Assembly: GCA_002361875.1 (NCBI GenBank)
Contig: DERX01000072.1
Coordinates: 31,423-47,696, forward strand
Direction: 5' to 3'
DNA length: 16,274 nucleotides
Source of the DNA: Ruminococcaceae bacterium UBA3329
GTDB lineage: Bacteria > Bacillota > Clostridia > Oscillospirales > Acutalibacteraceae
The first letter of the stretch is position 1. Each line of letters starts with the position of its first letter. The translations under genes and the position numbers were made by a program. This document shows positions 1 through 7,763 of this stretch, piece by piece. Under the pieces are notes generated by a model, which did no database searches, was not told the origin of the DNA, and saw nothing but the letters and a program-made list of their open reading frames with translations.

Positions 1-48
1 CTGTCGCCCATACGGCTGTCGCCGTTTCTTGCGCTGTTGCGCAAGAAA
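1..48. repeat. Direct repeat followed by perfect hairpin upstream of YfhO gene
   Basis: The octamer CTGTCGCC occurs at 1-8 and again at 16-23. It is followed by a perfect 10-bp inverted repeat, TTTCTTGCGC at 25-34 and GCGCAAGAAA at 39-48, with a TGTT loop. No clear U-tract follows on either strand, so it is a poor intrinsic terminator. The hairpin occupies the place where a -35 box would lie for the -10 at 56-61. It could be a dispersed intergenic repeat or a protein-binding dyad. The octamer CGGCTGTC at 13-20 recurs at the last 8 bases of the window. Confidence 0.45.
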
Positions 49-52
49 ATTG

Positions 53-61
53 TGATATAAT
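53..61 (+). promoter_or_regulatory. Extended -10 promoter for the YfhO-prepilin peptidase unit
   Basis: TGATATAAT at 53-61 is a perfect extended -10 (TGN plus TATAAT). No good -35 hexamer lies 16-18 nt upstream; with 17-nt spacing it would be GCTGTT at 33-38, inside the hairpin arm. An extended -10 can compensate for this. Predicted transcription start is near 68, giving a leader of about 67 nt that contains the hairpin at 81-106. Confidence 0.5.
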
Positions 62-80
62 AAATAAGGCGCTAAGCCAC

Positions 81-106
81 TATGGAACGGAAAAATCTGT
101 TCCGTA
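81..106 (+). promoter_or_regulatory. Leader hairpin before YfhO start
   Basis: Bases 81-91 can pair with 96-106 over 11 positions (two G-U wobbles) closing an AAAA loop. No U-tract follows, so it is not a terminator. It lies about 13 nt upstream of the Shine-Dalgarno at 119-124 and could affect leader stability or translation. No known riboswitch or RNA family is recognised. Confidence 0.35.
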
Positions 107-134
107 CAATAACAATATAAAGGATGCTGATAAT

Positions 135-2939
135 GTGAAAGCCAAAAAGTTTAACTGTATTTGGGTGGCGCCTGTAATTACACTTGCAATTATGCTTGTG
201 CTTTATGCAATCGGCGGAGTATATCCGTTTGGAAGTGCAACGACAGCATTTTCCGACGGTATGGCACAGTATATACCGTTCCTTGCAGAGCTTAGTGATA
301 AAATCAAAAACGGCGGTTCACTGCTTTTTTCATGGCACATGGGCGCGGGTGTGAATTTTTGGTCGAATATTGCTTATTATTTGGCAAGTCCTTTAAATTT
401 AATTGCATTGTTTTTCCCTGTAAATGCAATGGATGATGCCTTTTCCTTGATAACCTTAATTAAACCTGTGCTTATGGCTTTAACCTTTGGCATTTTTCTT
501 AAGCATTACTACAATAAAAACGATTGGTCAATACCTGTTTTTTCGGTTCTGTGGGCATTTTCCGGATTGATGATTTGCGGAATATACCTTACGGCGTGGT
601 ATGACGCAATTATTTATTTCCCACTTGTTATTTTGGGACTTAAGAACCTGATGGACGGTAAAAGTGCTTGGCTTTATACACTTTTCCTCGGTCTTACAAT
701 TATTTCAAATTTCTACATAGGCTGGATGGTCTGCATTTTCTGCGTGCTGTACTTTATTTATTCCTTTATTGCCGATGACGATGTAACATACGAGGGGGTA
801 ACAGCGCCAAAGGGCGGTGAGCAGGAAGAAGATGGCAGTGTAAATATTTTTGCTATATTTAAAAATTCGTATTTGCTGGGCAGTATATTTAGATTTGCCT
901 TTTCGTCACTTCTTGCGGGTGCACTGTCGGCAATAATCACACTGCCTGCGTATAAATCCTTTGCTGTGACAGGCAAGGGAACTGTTCACAGTCACGAGCA
1001 TTTTAATTTTTCAAGCATTTGGGGACTGTTAGCGGGGCATATTTACCCTGCAAAAAATACTTACTCAACCTTGCTTTCAAAAGAATACATTTTTGCATTC
1101 GCAGGCATTGCAGTGTGCATTCTCTTTGTTTCATATTTCTTTTCAAAAGGAATATCGGCAAGAAAAAAAATCGGCAGCGCATTTTTAGTAGCATTTTTCT
1201 GGATTTCATTTTTTGTTCATCCGCTCACAAATATGTGGCACGGCTTTGGCGAACCGGCAGGTATTCAATACAGATTTGTCTTTTTATACAGCTTTATACT
1301 GATAAAAATGGCTTTTGAAGCATTTAGTTCTATTGAAAAGATTCCTGTTTTGGGAATACTGTCAGGAACAGCTTTTGCGGGTGTTTGTACACTGGGATTG
1401 TATTTTGACAAAGGTTTACGGCAGGAATTTTTCTCCGTACCGCTGATTTTGACAGTAGTTTTATTTATAATACTGTTTACGGTTATCCTTCTTTTAGGCT
1501 CAAAAAAAGTAACCGTAAAAAATACTGTAACGGTTGTTCTCCTGATTGCGATTGTTGGGGAAACTCTTGCTTTTAACAGTAAAAATATCAACACAGTTGA
1601 GTTTTCAGACAATTTGAGTGAGTATGCAGATGTTAATGAGGCGGCAAATAATCTTGATAAAAGCGAGCGTCTTACATTTGCAAGCAAAAAACAGACATTC
1701 AACAATATGATTATGTACGGTCAGCTTTTCGGATATAACAGCTTGGAATATTATTCCTCAATGGCGGACGAGAATTTTTCTGACAGCGTAAATATGCTTG
1801 GCTCTTACGGAAACAGGCTTAATTACCAAAACGGCGCACAGGAGCAAACTCCGGCATTTAATTTGCTGTATCCTACATCTTATTACCTTGACGGCACGGG
1901 GAGAGTTTCCGAAAGTCAGTTCCGTGAAAAAATATATGATAAAAACGGCTACACGCTGTTTAAAAATAACTACACAATGCCGTTTATGTTTACGGTAAAC
2001 AGCAATGTAAAAAATTGGGACCCTTTGGGTTATGTTGTTCCGATTGACAATCAAAATGAGGGGTTAAAGGCAATAACCGGCACAGAAGACAGTGTTCTTG
2101 CATACAGCGAGCCGAAAAATTTTGAATATGAAAACTGTGAACATATTTCTGTTATTGAGCGTATGACAAAGGTGTATGAAGATGAGGGGGCGGAATTCCC
2201 GGAGGACGCAAGAGAATATTACGAATACATTGAAAAGAAAATGATTGATTTTTCATTCAGAATTTTAGATAAAACCAAGCCTGCGTCAGTTTCATACAGC
2301 GCTGTTGCCGAGAGCGACGGAATAATGTATGTATACATTGATACCAAAGAGTTTACAAGTGTTTCGGTGTCGCTTAACGGCAAGCAGACCGATTATTATG
2401 CGTACGGTATAGGCACAGGCAGAATGTACGAATTAGGCAATGTTAAGAAAGGCGACACGGCAGAATTTACTTTCGGCGGAAATGACAGCGGCGACAGCAA
2501 CATAAAGTATTTTTCAGAGCTCAGCAGCTTGTCTTCTGTTTGTTTTACTGTTGATATGGATAAATTCAGTAAGGCTTATGAAAAGCTTGATGCAATGAGC
2601 GATACGGAATTGCTCGAATTTGATGACACTTATGTTAAGGCAAAGGTCAGAAGCTACGAAGACGGCTTGCTTTACATTTCCACGGCTTTTGACGAGGGTT
2701 GGACAATTACTGTTGACGGAAACGAAGTGCCGCTTTATGAGCACAATAGCCACATTCTTATGACCGAAATTTCAAAGGGCGAGCATATTGTGGAAATGAA
2801 ATACTGCCCTCAAGGGTTCGTCGCAGGGGCAGTTATAACAGGTGTTTCAATTGTAATTCTTATTGCGTGGGCGGTTATTTCAAAAAAGCGCAATGACAAA
2901 ATAAAAAAGACAGAAAATGCCAACATAAGTGAGGAGTAA
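135..2939 (+). CDS. YfhO-family multi-pass membrane protein (putative GT-C glycosyltransferase)
   Basis: A 934-residue protein with a GTG start; AAAGGA at 119-124 lies 10 nt upstream, and the nearby ATGs are out of frame. The N-terminal half is a series of hydrophobic segments: the first at about residues 8-28, then a loop with SDGMAQYIPF (about 40-49) and a GxxLxFSWHMGAG-like stretch, both typical of YfhO. Residues about 500-880 are mostly extracytoplasmic and soluble in character, and a last membrane segment at about 895-917 is followed by a basic and acidic tail. Length fits the family (roughly 850-1000). Known YfhO-type proteins in Bacillus and Listeria are thought to move sugars from a lipid-phosphate carrier to surface polymers such as lipoteichoic acid; the substrate here is unknown. 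The next gene starts 3 nt downstream, so the two are probably co-transcribed. The family call is strong; the enzymatic role is inferred. Confidence 0.85.
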   Translation: MKAKKFNCIWVAPVITLAIMLVLYAIGGVYPFGSATTAFSDGMAQYIPFLAELSDKIKNGGSLLFSWHMGAGVNFWSNIAYYLASPLNLIALFFPVNAMDDAFSLITLIKPVLMALTFGIFLKHYYNKNDWSIPVFSVLWAFSGLMICGIYLTAWYDAIIYFPLVILGLKNLMDGKSAWLYTLFLGLTIISNFYIGWMVCIFCVLYFIYSFIADDDVTYEGVTAPKGGEQEEDGSVNIFAIFKNSYLLGSIFRFAFSSLLAGALSAIITLPAYKSFAVTGKGTVHSHEHFNFSSIWGLLAGHIYPAKNTYSTLLSKEYIFAFAGIAVCILFVSYFFSKGISARKKIGSAFLVAFFWISFFVHPLTNMWHGFGEPAGIQYRFVFLYSFILIKMAFEAFSSIEKIPVLGILSGTAFAGVCTLGLYFDKGLRQEFFSVPLILTVVLFIILFTVILLLGSKKVTVKNTVTVVLLIAIVGETLAFNSKNINTVEFSDNLSEYADVNEAANNLDKSERLTFASKKQTFNNMIMYGQLFGYNSLEYYSSMADENFSDSVNMLGSYGNRLNYQNGAQEQTPAFNLLYPTSYYLDGTGRVSESQFREKIYDKNGYTLFKNNYTMPFMFTVNSNVKNWDPLGYVVPIDNQNEGLKAITGTEDSVLAYSEPKNFEYENCEHISVIERMTKVYEDEGAEFPEDAREYYEYIEKKMIDFSFRILDKTKPASVSYSAVAESDGIMYVYIDTKEFTSVSVSLNGKQTDYYAYGIGTGRMYELGNVKKGDTAEFTFGGNDSGDSNIKYFSELSSLSSVCFTVDMDKFSKAYEKLDAMSDTELLEFDDTYVKAKVRSYEDGLLYISTAFDEGWTITVDGNEVPLYEHNSHILMTEISKGEHIVEMKYCPQGFVAGAVITGVSIVILIAWAVISKKRNDKIKKTENANISEE

Positions 2940-2942
2940 AAT

Positions 2943-3788
2943 ATGGATTATATGATTTTTCCCAAACTGTTTGTATCGGTTTTTACATTCATTTTCGGAA
3001 CTGTAATCGGCAGTTTCCTAAATGTACTGATTTACAGAATACCGAAGGGCGAAAATTTCGTTAAGGCGAACAGCCACTGTATGAGCTGTAATCACCGGCT
3101 TTACCCTAAGGATTTAATCCCGCTTTTCAGCTGGCTGTTCCTCGGAGGAAAATGCCGTTACTGTAAGGCGAAAATTTCGCCGCAGTACCCCATAGTAGAG
3201 GCGCTTACGGGCGCAGGCTTTACGGCAATTTTTTGGCTTGCGACAGACTGCAAAATAAACCTCGCCTTTGTGGGTTATTGCGTTGCGTTTGCGGCACTGC
3301 TTGTGACGGCGGTAATTGATTTCCGTACAATGGAAATTCCCGATTCAATGTGGATAACGGTATTTGTCGGCGCAATTTTTGTTTACATACAGGAGCTTAT
3401 CAATGACGGCGGCTTTGAGCTTGACTGCTTCCTTGTACGCTTTATCGGCATATTTGCCGCAAGCGGAGTTTTATTTATCCTCGCTCTCATCACAAAAGGC
3501 GGAATGGGGGGCGGAGATATTAAGCTCATGGCGGCGTGCGGCTTCCTTTTGGGTTGGAAACAAGTCATTTTGGCTCTTATTATGGGCGCGGCAATCGGCA
3601 CGATTTATCTTGTTTTCATGGCGATTAAAAATAAAGGCAAAGTCCCCCGTAAAGTGCCGTTTGCACCTCATTTGAGCGTTGCGGTTGTGATTTGCTTCTT
3701 CGCAGGCGAGCAAATAATTGATTGGTATTTAGATATGTGCGGAATGGCACCCGCCGACACCTGCTGTTTTATAAACCTTTTAAGATAA
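2943..3788 (+). CDS. Prepilin peptidase (A24 family) with N-terminal CxxC methyltransferase-type domain
   Basis: 281 residues; ATG start with GAGGAG at 2931-2936 overlapping the end of the YfhO gene. Enzymes of this family are membrane aspartic proteases that cut type IV prepilin leader peptides, and the bifunctional form also N-methylates the new N-terminus. The N-terminal domain shows GSFLNVLIYRIP (about 23-34) and two CxxC pairs, C46/C49 and C71/C74, expected for the zinc-binding methyltransferase part. The protease signatures are the aspartate region VIDFRTMEIPD (D126, D134) and GGGDIKL (D192, the GxGD aspartate). Multiple membrane segments follow, and the length is typical of full-length PilD/ComC proteins. 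No pilin or other pilus gene is in the window, so the substrates are encoded elsewhere. A terminator-like hairpin starts 14 nt after the stop. Confidence 0.93.
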   Translation: MDYMIFPKLFVSVFTFIFGTVIGSFLNVLIYRIPKGENFVKANSHCMSCNHRLYPKDLIPLFSWLFLGGKCRYCKAKISPQYPIVEALTGAGFTAIFWLATDCKINLAFVGYCVAFAALLVTAVIDFRTMEIPDSMWITVFVGAIFVYIQELINDGGFELDCFLVRFIGIFAASGVLFILALITKGGMGGGDIKLMAACGFLLGWKQVILALIMGAAIGTIYLVFMAIKNKGKVPRKVPFAPHLSVAVVICFFAGEQIIDWYLDMCGMAPADTCCFINLLR

Positions 3789-3801
3789 TAAATGCAAATT
3801 G

Positions 3802-3828
3802 AAGGCGTGACTGTTCACGCCTTGTTTT
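3802..3828 (+). terminator. Intrinsic terminator/attenuator between prepilin peptidase and acyltransferase
   Basis: AAGGCGTGA (3802-3810) pairs perfectly with TCACGCCTT (3815-3823) around a CTGT loop, followed by the T-rich tract TTGTTTT to 3828. This is a good rho-independent terminator for the preceding two-gene unit. The acyltransferase Shine-Dalgarno begins only a few bases later at 3831, leaving no room for a promoter between them. Confidence 0.8.
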
Positions 3829-3845
3829 GTAAAGGGGGGATTTGG

Positions 3846-4901
3846 TTGCATAAAACGCTTGAAAAACAGACAGTCAAAGAGCGAAATTACGCTGTTGATT
3901 TAATAAAGATTACGGCTTTTTGCCTTGTAGTGACAGTGCATTTCTTTTTACATACGGATTATTACAATACACCGTTAATCGGTGTAAAAATGTTTTTCTT
4001 AACTAATATAAGAAATTTGGCAATGACCTGTGTTCCGCTGTTTATCATAGCAACAGGATATTTGATGTCTGAAAAAAAGTGGAGTAAGCGTTATTATTGG
4101 GGTGCAGTCAGAACTGTTGCAACACTTGTTATTACGGAAATTATATGTTGTCTTTACGACAGCCTGGTTTTTGCGGATAAACCGTTTTGGAAGCAAATAT
4201 TTCAAATGGGCACATCGCATTATTCTTGGTATATTGATATGTATGTGGGATTATTTTTAATAATTCCGTTTTTGAATTTGGCATACAAAAACCTTGACAG
4301 TCAAAAAGAAAAGCAACGGCTTGTTATATCTTTTGCGGCAATTACAATGCTTATTCCGAGCGTATTCTCACTGTTTAAGCTTGAGCAAGGCTGGTGGGAT
4401 ATAGCTTATCCGTTAGGTTATTACTATATCGGCTGTTATTTAAAGGAATACGGCATTAAAATTAAAGGTGTTTACTGTGCGTTGACGGCGATTGCCTCTG
4501 CTGTTATTATGAGTGCCATGCATTTTGCAGTTTGTTATAATCATACTATGCTGCAATCGCTTTGCATAACAAATTACAATTCGGTTTTTGTTGCTGTAAT
4601 ATCTGTTGCGATATTCTCTTTAATTCTTAAAACGAATGATGCATTAAAGAATAAAAGCTTTTTGAATAAGGCGGTTTCAAGGCTGTCGGGCTTAACGCTT
4701 GGTGCATACTTAATCTCTTATGTAATTGATGATATTGTTTATGATATTGCGTATTATTACTATGATGTAGACGGTCACAAGCTGACAGCTTTTCCGATAA
4801 TCGTTATTACGGTAATTTTCTGTTCTCTTTGTTTATCATATTTCATCAATTTGTTCGTTGACGGAATAATGTATTTTGTAAATAAATTTAAAAAGGCATA
4901 A
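3846..4901 (+). CDS. Membrane acyltransferase, acyltransferase 3 family
   Basis: Best start is TTG at 3846 (351 residues), preceded by AAAGGGGGG at 3831-3839. An in-frame ATG at 3792 would translate through the terminator hairpin at 3802-3823 and has no good Shine-Dalgarno, so I reject it. The protein opens with NYAVDLIKITAFCLVVTVHFF, the family pattern of an Asp then a membrane helix containing a His. About ten hydrophobic segments follow (for example VPLFIIATGYL), with a final TM near the C-terminus. Relatives (OafA/WecH type) O- or N-acylate surface sugars, usually with acetyl or succinyl groups. Acceptor and donor cannot be told here. With YfhO upstream it may decorate cell-surface glycans. 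A perfect hairpin starts 5 nt after the stop and separates it from the convergent aldolase gene. Confidence 0.88.
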   Translation: MHKTLEKQTVKERNYAVDLIKITAFCLVVTVHFFLHTDYYNTPLIGVKMFFLTNIRNLAMTCVPLFIIATGYLMSEKKWSKRYYWGAVRTVATLVITEIICCLYDSLVFADKPFWKQIFQMGTSHYSWYIDMYVGLFLIIPFLNLAYKNLDSQKEKQRLVISFAAITMLIPSVFSLFKLEQGWWDIAYPLGYYYIGCYLKEYGIKIKGVYCALTAIASAVIMSAMHFAVCYNHTMLQSLCITNYNSVFVAVISVAIFSLILKTNDALKNKSFLNKAVSRLSGLTLGAYLISYVIDDIVYDIAYYYYDVDGHKLTAFPIIVITVIFCSLCLSYFINLFVDGIMYFVNKFKKA

Positions 4902-4905
4902 TAAT

Positions 4906-4929
4906 ACCCCATACCGTGTGGTATGGGGT
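4906..4929. terminator. Shared hairpin between convergent genes
   Basis: ACCCCATACC (4906-4915) and GGTATGGGGT (4920-4929) form a perfect 10-bp stem with a GTGT loop, in the 50-nt gap between the acyltransferase stop (4901) and the aldolase stop (4952). On + the T-rich tract (TTTTTT near 4947-4953) is displaced about 18 nt; on - the hairpin is followed by ATTATTATGCC and then TTTTT. It is probably a bidirectional terminator, imperfect on each strand. Confidence 0.6.
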
Positions 4930-4951
4930 GAATTGTTGATTGCGATATTTT

Positions 4952-6169
4952 TTATTTGCCTGCCTGCTTGGAATATTTCTTAAGGTAAATAATTCTCATA
5001 AGGCGGGTTTCAATCGGGTTAATGGGTTTGAATCGTTCAAACATTTTTGCGCCGATGTAAGTTTTACAGCCTTTATCCATAACGATTTCAACTGCGCCTG
5101 CATCATATTCACTGCCTGCAACGCAAAGAGCACCGTTATTTTCAAGTAAAACTGCGTTTCTGCCCTTAAGCTTTTTAACAACCTTTTTAGAGGTCTTAAG
5201 CGTGTCATTGGGATTGTAGGCGGCAAGTCTTACTGTCGGGCCGCAAAGCTGTGCAAAGTCGTCAAGCAAGGGCTTCATTGTTTTGCCGAGCTTTGACGCC
5301 GCAACAGCATACTCATTCTTTGTGTGGTAAATGTAATTAACATCGTCACGCTTTTTGTAAACAGCTCTGTGAAGCTCAATTGACTCTTCACAGCCGTCGC
5401 CTGCAATAACATTGCCTGTTTCGATGTCGATTCTTGTTACTGCGCCGTCACCGTCAACAAGTGAAATGTTGAATACACTGCCGTCTCTCTCACTCTTGCA
5501 AGCGGGAATTTCGGGAGCATCAGCCTTCTTGCCGTATTTATCAACAACATAGCTGTTAATATCAGCAAGCTTGCCGCCGAAGTGACCTTTGAGCTCTGCA
5601 TATTTATTAAGAACAAATCTTTCACAAACATTTTCAAGACGAGACGCAACATCCTTTGCATCTTCATAATCCGTGCCCATGCAAACTGCGCCGTGGTGAG
5701 CCATAATAGCCGCCTTTGAATCCGACCTTGTGATTGCGGCGATAACACCTTTCTTAAGCTTGCCCGTTCCGGGAAGGCCGTAAGCGGCAATCGGAACATT
5801 GTCGCCGATAACATCCTTATCATCACCTGTTACATTGTTAATGTCACGGCCGAGAGCCGACACGATTGAAGCATTAACCTGATGAGTGTGGATAACGAAA
5901 TTAACCTCGGGGCGGAGTGCATAGCAAGCCGCATGGATTCCTTTTTCGGAAGAGGGTTTAATGTCACCGTCATAAGTGCAGTCAGCAATATTGACGAGAA
6001 CTATTTTCTCGGGAGTTAAATCCTCATAAGCAATGCCTGAGGGAGTAATAACAAACTGTGTGTCAGACACACGGCATGAAATGTTACCCCATGTGCGGAC
6101 AATAAGACCCTCTTTTAAAAGCTCAATACCCGCTTTAATAACAAGCTCTTTTGCTTCCATTATTTCCAT
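4952..6169 (-). CDS. Tandem two-domain class II aldolase/adducin-family protein
   Basis: 405 residues from ATG at 6169, with GAGGTGA at 6181-6175 five nt upstream; an earlier in-frame GTG at 6178 lies inside that Shine-Dalgarno. Domain 1 (about residues 5-200) has the family signature: GNIS (28-31), SSE with catalytic-type E75, HTH with H94 and H96, and HHG with H159. These match the zinc ligands and general acid/base of fuculose-phosphate-type aldolases. Domain 2 (about 230-390) aligns with domain 1, but E75 corresponds to S263, H96 to K284 and H159 to N345 (NNG in place of NHG), so it is probably non-catalytic. Single-domain relatives are about 210-230 residues. Reactions in the family include retro-aldol cleavage of sugar phosphates and decarboxylation; the substrate here is unknown. 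It lies 63 nt downstream of the aminotransferase on the same strand, so is likely co-transcribed with it. Confidence 0.85.
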   Translation of the reverse strand: MEIMEAKELVIKAGIELLKEGLIVRTWGNISCRVSDTQFVITPSGIAYEDLTPEKIVLVNIADCTYDGDIKPSSEKGIHAACYALRPEVNFVIHTHQVNASIVSALGRDINNVTGDDKDVIGDNVPIAAYGLPGTGKLKKGVIAAITRSDSKAAIMAHHGAVCMGTDYEDAKDVASRLENVCERFVLNKYAELKGHFGGKLADINSYVVDKYGKKADAPEIPACKSERDGSVFNISLVDGDGAVTRIDIETGNVIAGDGCEESIELHRAVYKKRDDVNYIYHTKNEYAVAASKLGKTMKPLLDDFAQLCGPTVRLAAYNPNDTLKTSKKVVKKLKGRNAVLLENNGALCVAGSEYDAGAVEIVMDKGCKTYIGAKMFERFKPINPIETRLMRIIYLKKYSKQAGK

Positions 6170-6192
6170 AATTTTCACCTCAATATAAATTC

Positions 6193-6218
6193 GGGCGGAC
6201 GAAAAGTCCGCCCTTTTT
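6193..6218. other. Intercistronic GC-rich hairpin with T-tract on + strand
   Basis: GGGCGGAC (6193-6200) pairs perfectly with GTCCGCCC (6206-6213), and TTTTT follows at 6214-6218 on +. This is terminator-shaped only for + transcription, yet both flanking genes are on -. On -, the transcript has A-rich bases before the stem and CGAATTTATATT after it, a weak terminator at best. It lies between the aminotransferase stop (6233) and the aldolase Shine-Dalgarno, so it may partly terminate, stabilise or process the shared mRNA, or stop antisense transcripts. Confidence 0.6.
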
Positions 6219-6232
6219 CAGTGGTTGTAAAT

Positions 6233-7717
6233 TTATTCGGGCTTAACAGCTACGTTCTCAAATACCTTATCGAAGCACTTAAGAGCCTGATCAATCATCT
6301 TGGGAGTGTAAGCAGCTGAAGTATAAAGACGTGAGCCTGCAAGAGTAACAAGACCCTCTGCCATATAAGCAGCGCCCATATACTGCATCTCTTTCTTACG
6401 CTTTGAGGTTGCGTCAAGAACACCGGGGATAGTCCACGGCTTTGTCCAGTTGATTGAATAGTGCATTGTACCAACTGTTTCAAGGTGGCAGATAGAACCT
6501 TCGTTCCAGCAAACGAACGGAAGACCGTGTTTGGCAACAAGCTCTGAAAGACCGTTTGTAAGTCTGTCGCCCATTTCGCCTGCCTTCTGGCATGCGTTCT
6601 GCTTGTCGATTTCTTCAAGAGTGAAGTAACCTGCGCAGCATGAAAGCGGGTTAGCTGTCATTGTACCGCCGGTGAATGCTTTCTTAATCTTTTCGCCTGT
6701 TGCGTCAAGACCTGCACCGAGGTACTTCATATATTCTTTCTTACCGCCGAGTCCGCCCGCACCCGGATAACCGCCTGCAATAACCTTACCAAAGATTGTA
6801 AGGTCAGGAGATACTCCGAAGAAGCCCTGTGCGCCTGCCATACCGATACGGAAGCCTGTAACAACCTCATCAAATACCAGGAGAGCACCGTATTTACGGC
6901 AAAGTCTTTCAACGCCCTTGTTGAAATCGTAATCAAGAGGAGTTGTACCGCTTTCGGGACCAACCGGCTCAATGAATACTGCTGCTGTGCCGCCGCGGAA
7001 CTGGTTGAGCCAAAGCTTTCTTTCAAGGTCTTCAAGGTCGCCGGGGAAGAATTCCTGAGTGTGCTTGAAGAGGTAAAGCGGAACACCGCTTGCCTGTGTA
7101 AATTTAGAACCGGGAACACGGATACCGTAACCGAGCTGATCTGACCAGCCGTGGTAAGCGCCGCCCATTTTAAGAATATTCTTTTTCTTTGTTGCAAGAC
7201 GTGCAACACGAACTGCTGTCATACAAGCCTCAGTACCTGAACCCTGCATACGGAACATATCAACAGTTTCAACACTGTCTGAAATCTTCTTTGCAAGCTT
7301 GTATTCAAATTCGTGGAAAAGACCTGTTGAGGGACCGCAGGTGTTAAGAAGGTCAATAACCTGCTCACGAACTACCTTCGGGTTTGAGCCGAGAACTGTG
7401 GGGCCGCCTGCCTGAAGGAAGTCAAAATATTTGTTCCCGTCAATGTCATAAAGGTAAGCGCCGTCTGCCTTTGTGAAAACAAGGGGGAAGGGATAGTTGA
7501 ATGCAAGGTTGTGCTGAACGCCGCCGGGGATAATAGCTCTTGCTTCGTCAATCATTTCCTTTGACTTTGTGCATTTTTTGCCGTAATACTCATCCTCGTA
7601 CATTTTAAGAGTTTCGGGTTTGATTGAGTAAATGGGCTTGCTGATAAGGTCATCAAGCTGTCTGTTGATAGCTGCTGCGTCATGATAATGCGCAATAGCG
7701 AATCTTGTGTCTGCCAT
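6233..7717 (-). CDS. Class III PLP aminotransferase, glutamate-1-semialdehyde aminomutase-like
   Basis: 494 residues from ATG at 7717, with GGAGGAA about 7 nt upstream. The longer reading frame from 7780 would start almost at the predicted transcription start, so it is rejected. Fold signatures: GSGTEA (159-164, PLP phosphate), GAYHGW (186-191), VFDEVVTGFR with D283 (pyridine-nitrogen aspartate), FGKVIAGG with K311 (Schiff-base lysine), and TGGTMTANP (349-357). The nearest family by eye is HemL, but a roughly 50-residue N-terminal extension makes it longer than the usual 425-440, and there are no haem genes nearby. It is more likely an aminotransferase/aminomutase of unknown substrate working with the aldolase downstream. 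The strong promoter and an apparent preference for AAG lysine codons over the neighbouring genes suggest high expression. Fold confident; substrate unknown. Confidence 0.85.
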   Translation of the reverse strand: MADTRFAIAHYHDAAAINRQLDDLISKPIYSIKPETLKMYEDEYYGKKCTKSKEMIDEARAIIPGGVQHNLAFNYPFPLVFTKADGAYLYDIDGNKYFDFLQAGGPTVLGSNPKVVREQVIDLLNTCGPSTGLFHEFEYKLAKKISDSVETVDMFRMQGSGTEACMTAVRVARLATKKKNILKMGGAYHGWSDQLGYGIRVPGSKFTQASGVPLYLFKHTQEFFPGDLEDLERKLWLNQFRGGTAAVFIEPVGPESGTTPLDYDFNKGVERLCRKYGALLVFDEVVTGFRIGMAGAQGFFGVSPDLTIFGKVIAGGYPGAGGLGGKKEYMKYLGAGLDATGEKIKKAFTGGTMTANPLSCCAGYFTLEEIDKQNACQKAGEMGDRLTNGLSELVAKHGLPFVCWNEGSICHLETVGTMHYSINWTKPWTIPGVLDATSKRKKEMQYMGAAYMAEGLVTLAGSRLYTSAAYTPKMIDQALKCFDKVFENVAVKPE

Positions 7718-7763
7718 AAAAGGTTCCTCCGTTTGTAAAAATAATTTTGGTAGCAATTCAGTC

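Noticed and set aside
3792..3845. ATG at 3792 as start of the acyltransferase
   Set aside because: Its first codons run through a terminator hairpin and do not resemble the family; TTG at 3846 has a strong ribosome site.
6193..6213. Terminator for the - strand aminotransferase transcript
   Set aside because: No U-tract follows the stem on the - strand; full termination there would also strand the aldolase without a visible promoter.
6233..7717. Calling the aminotransferase hemL (tetrapyrrole synthesis)
   Set aside because: N-terminal extension and lack of haem neighbours; family resemblance alone does not fix the reaction.
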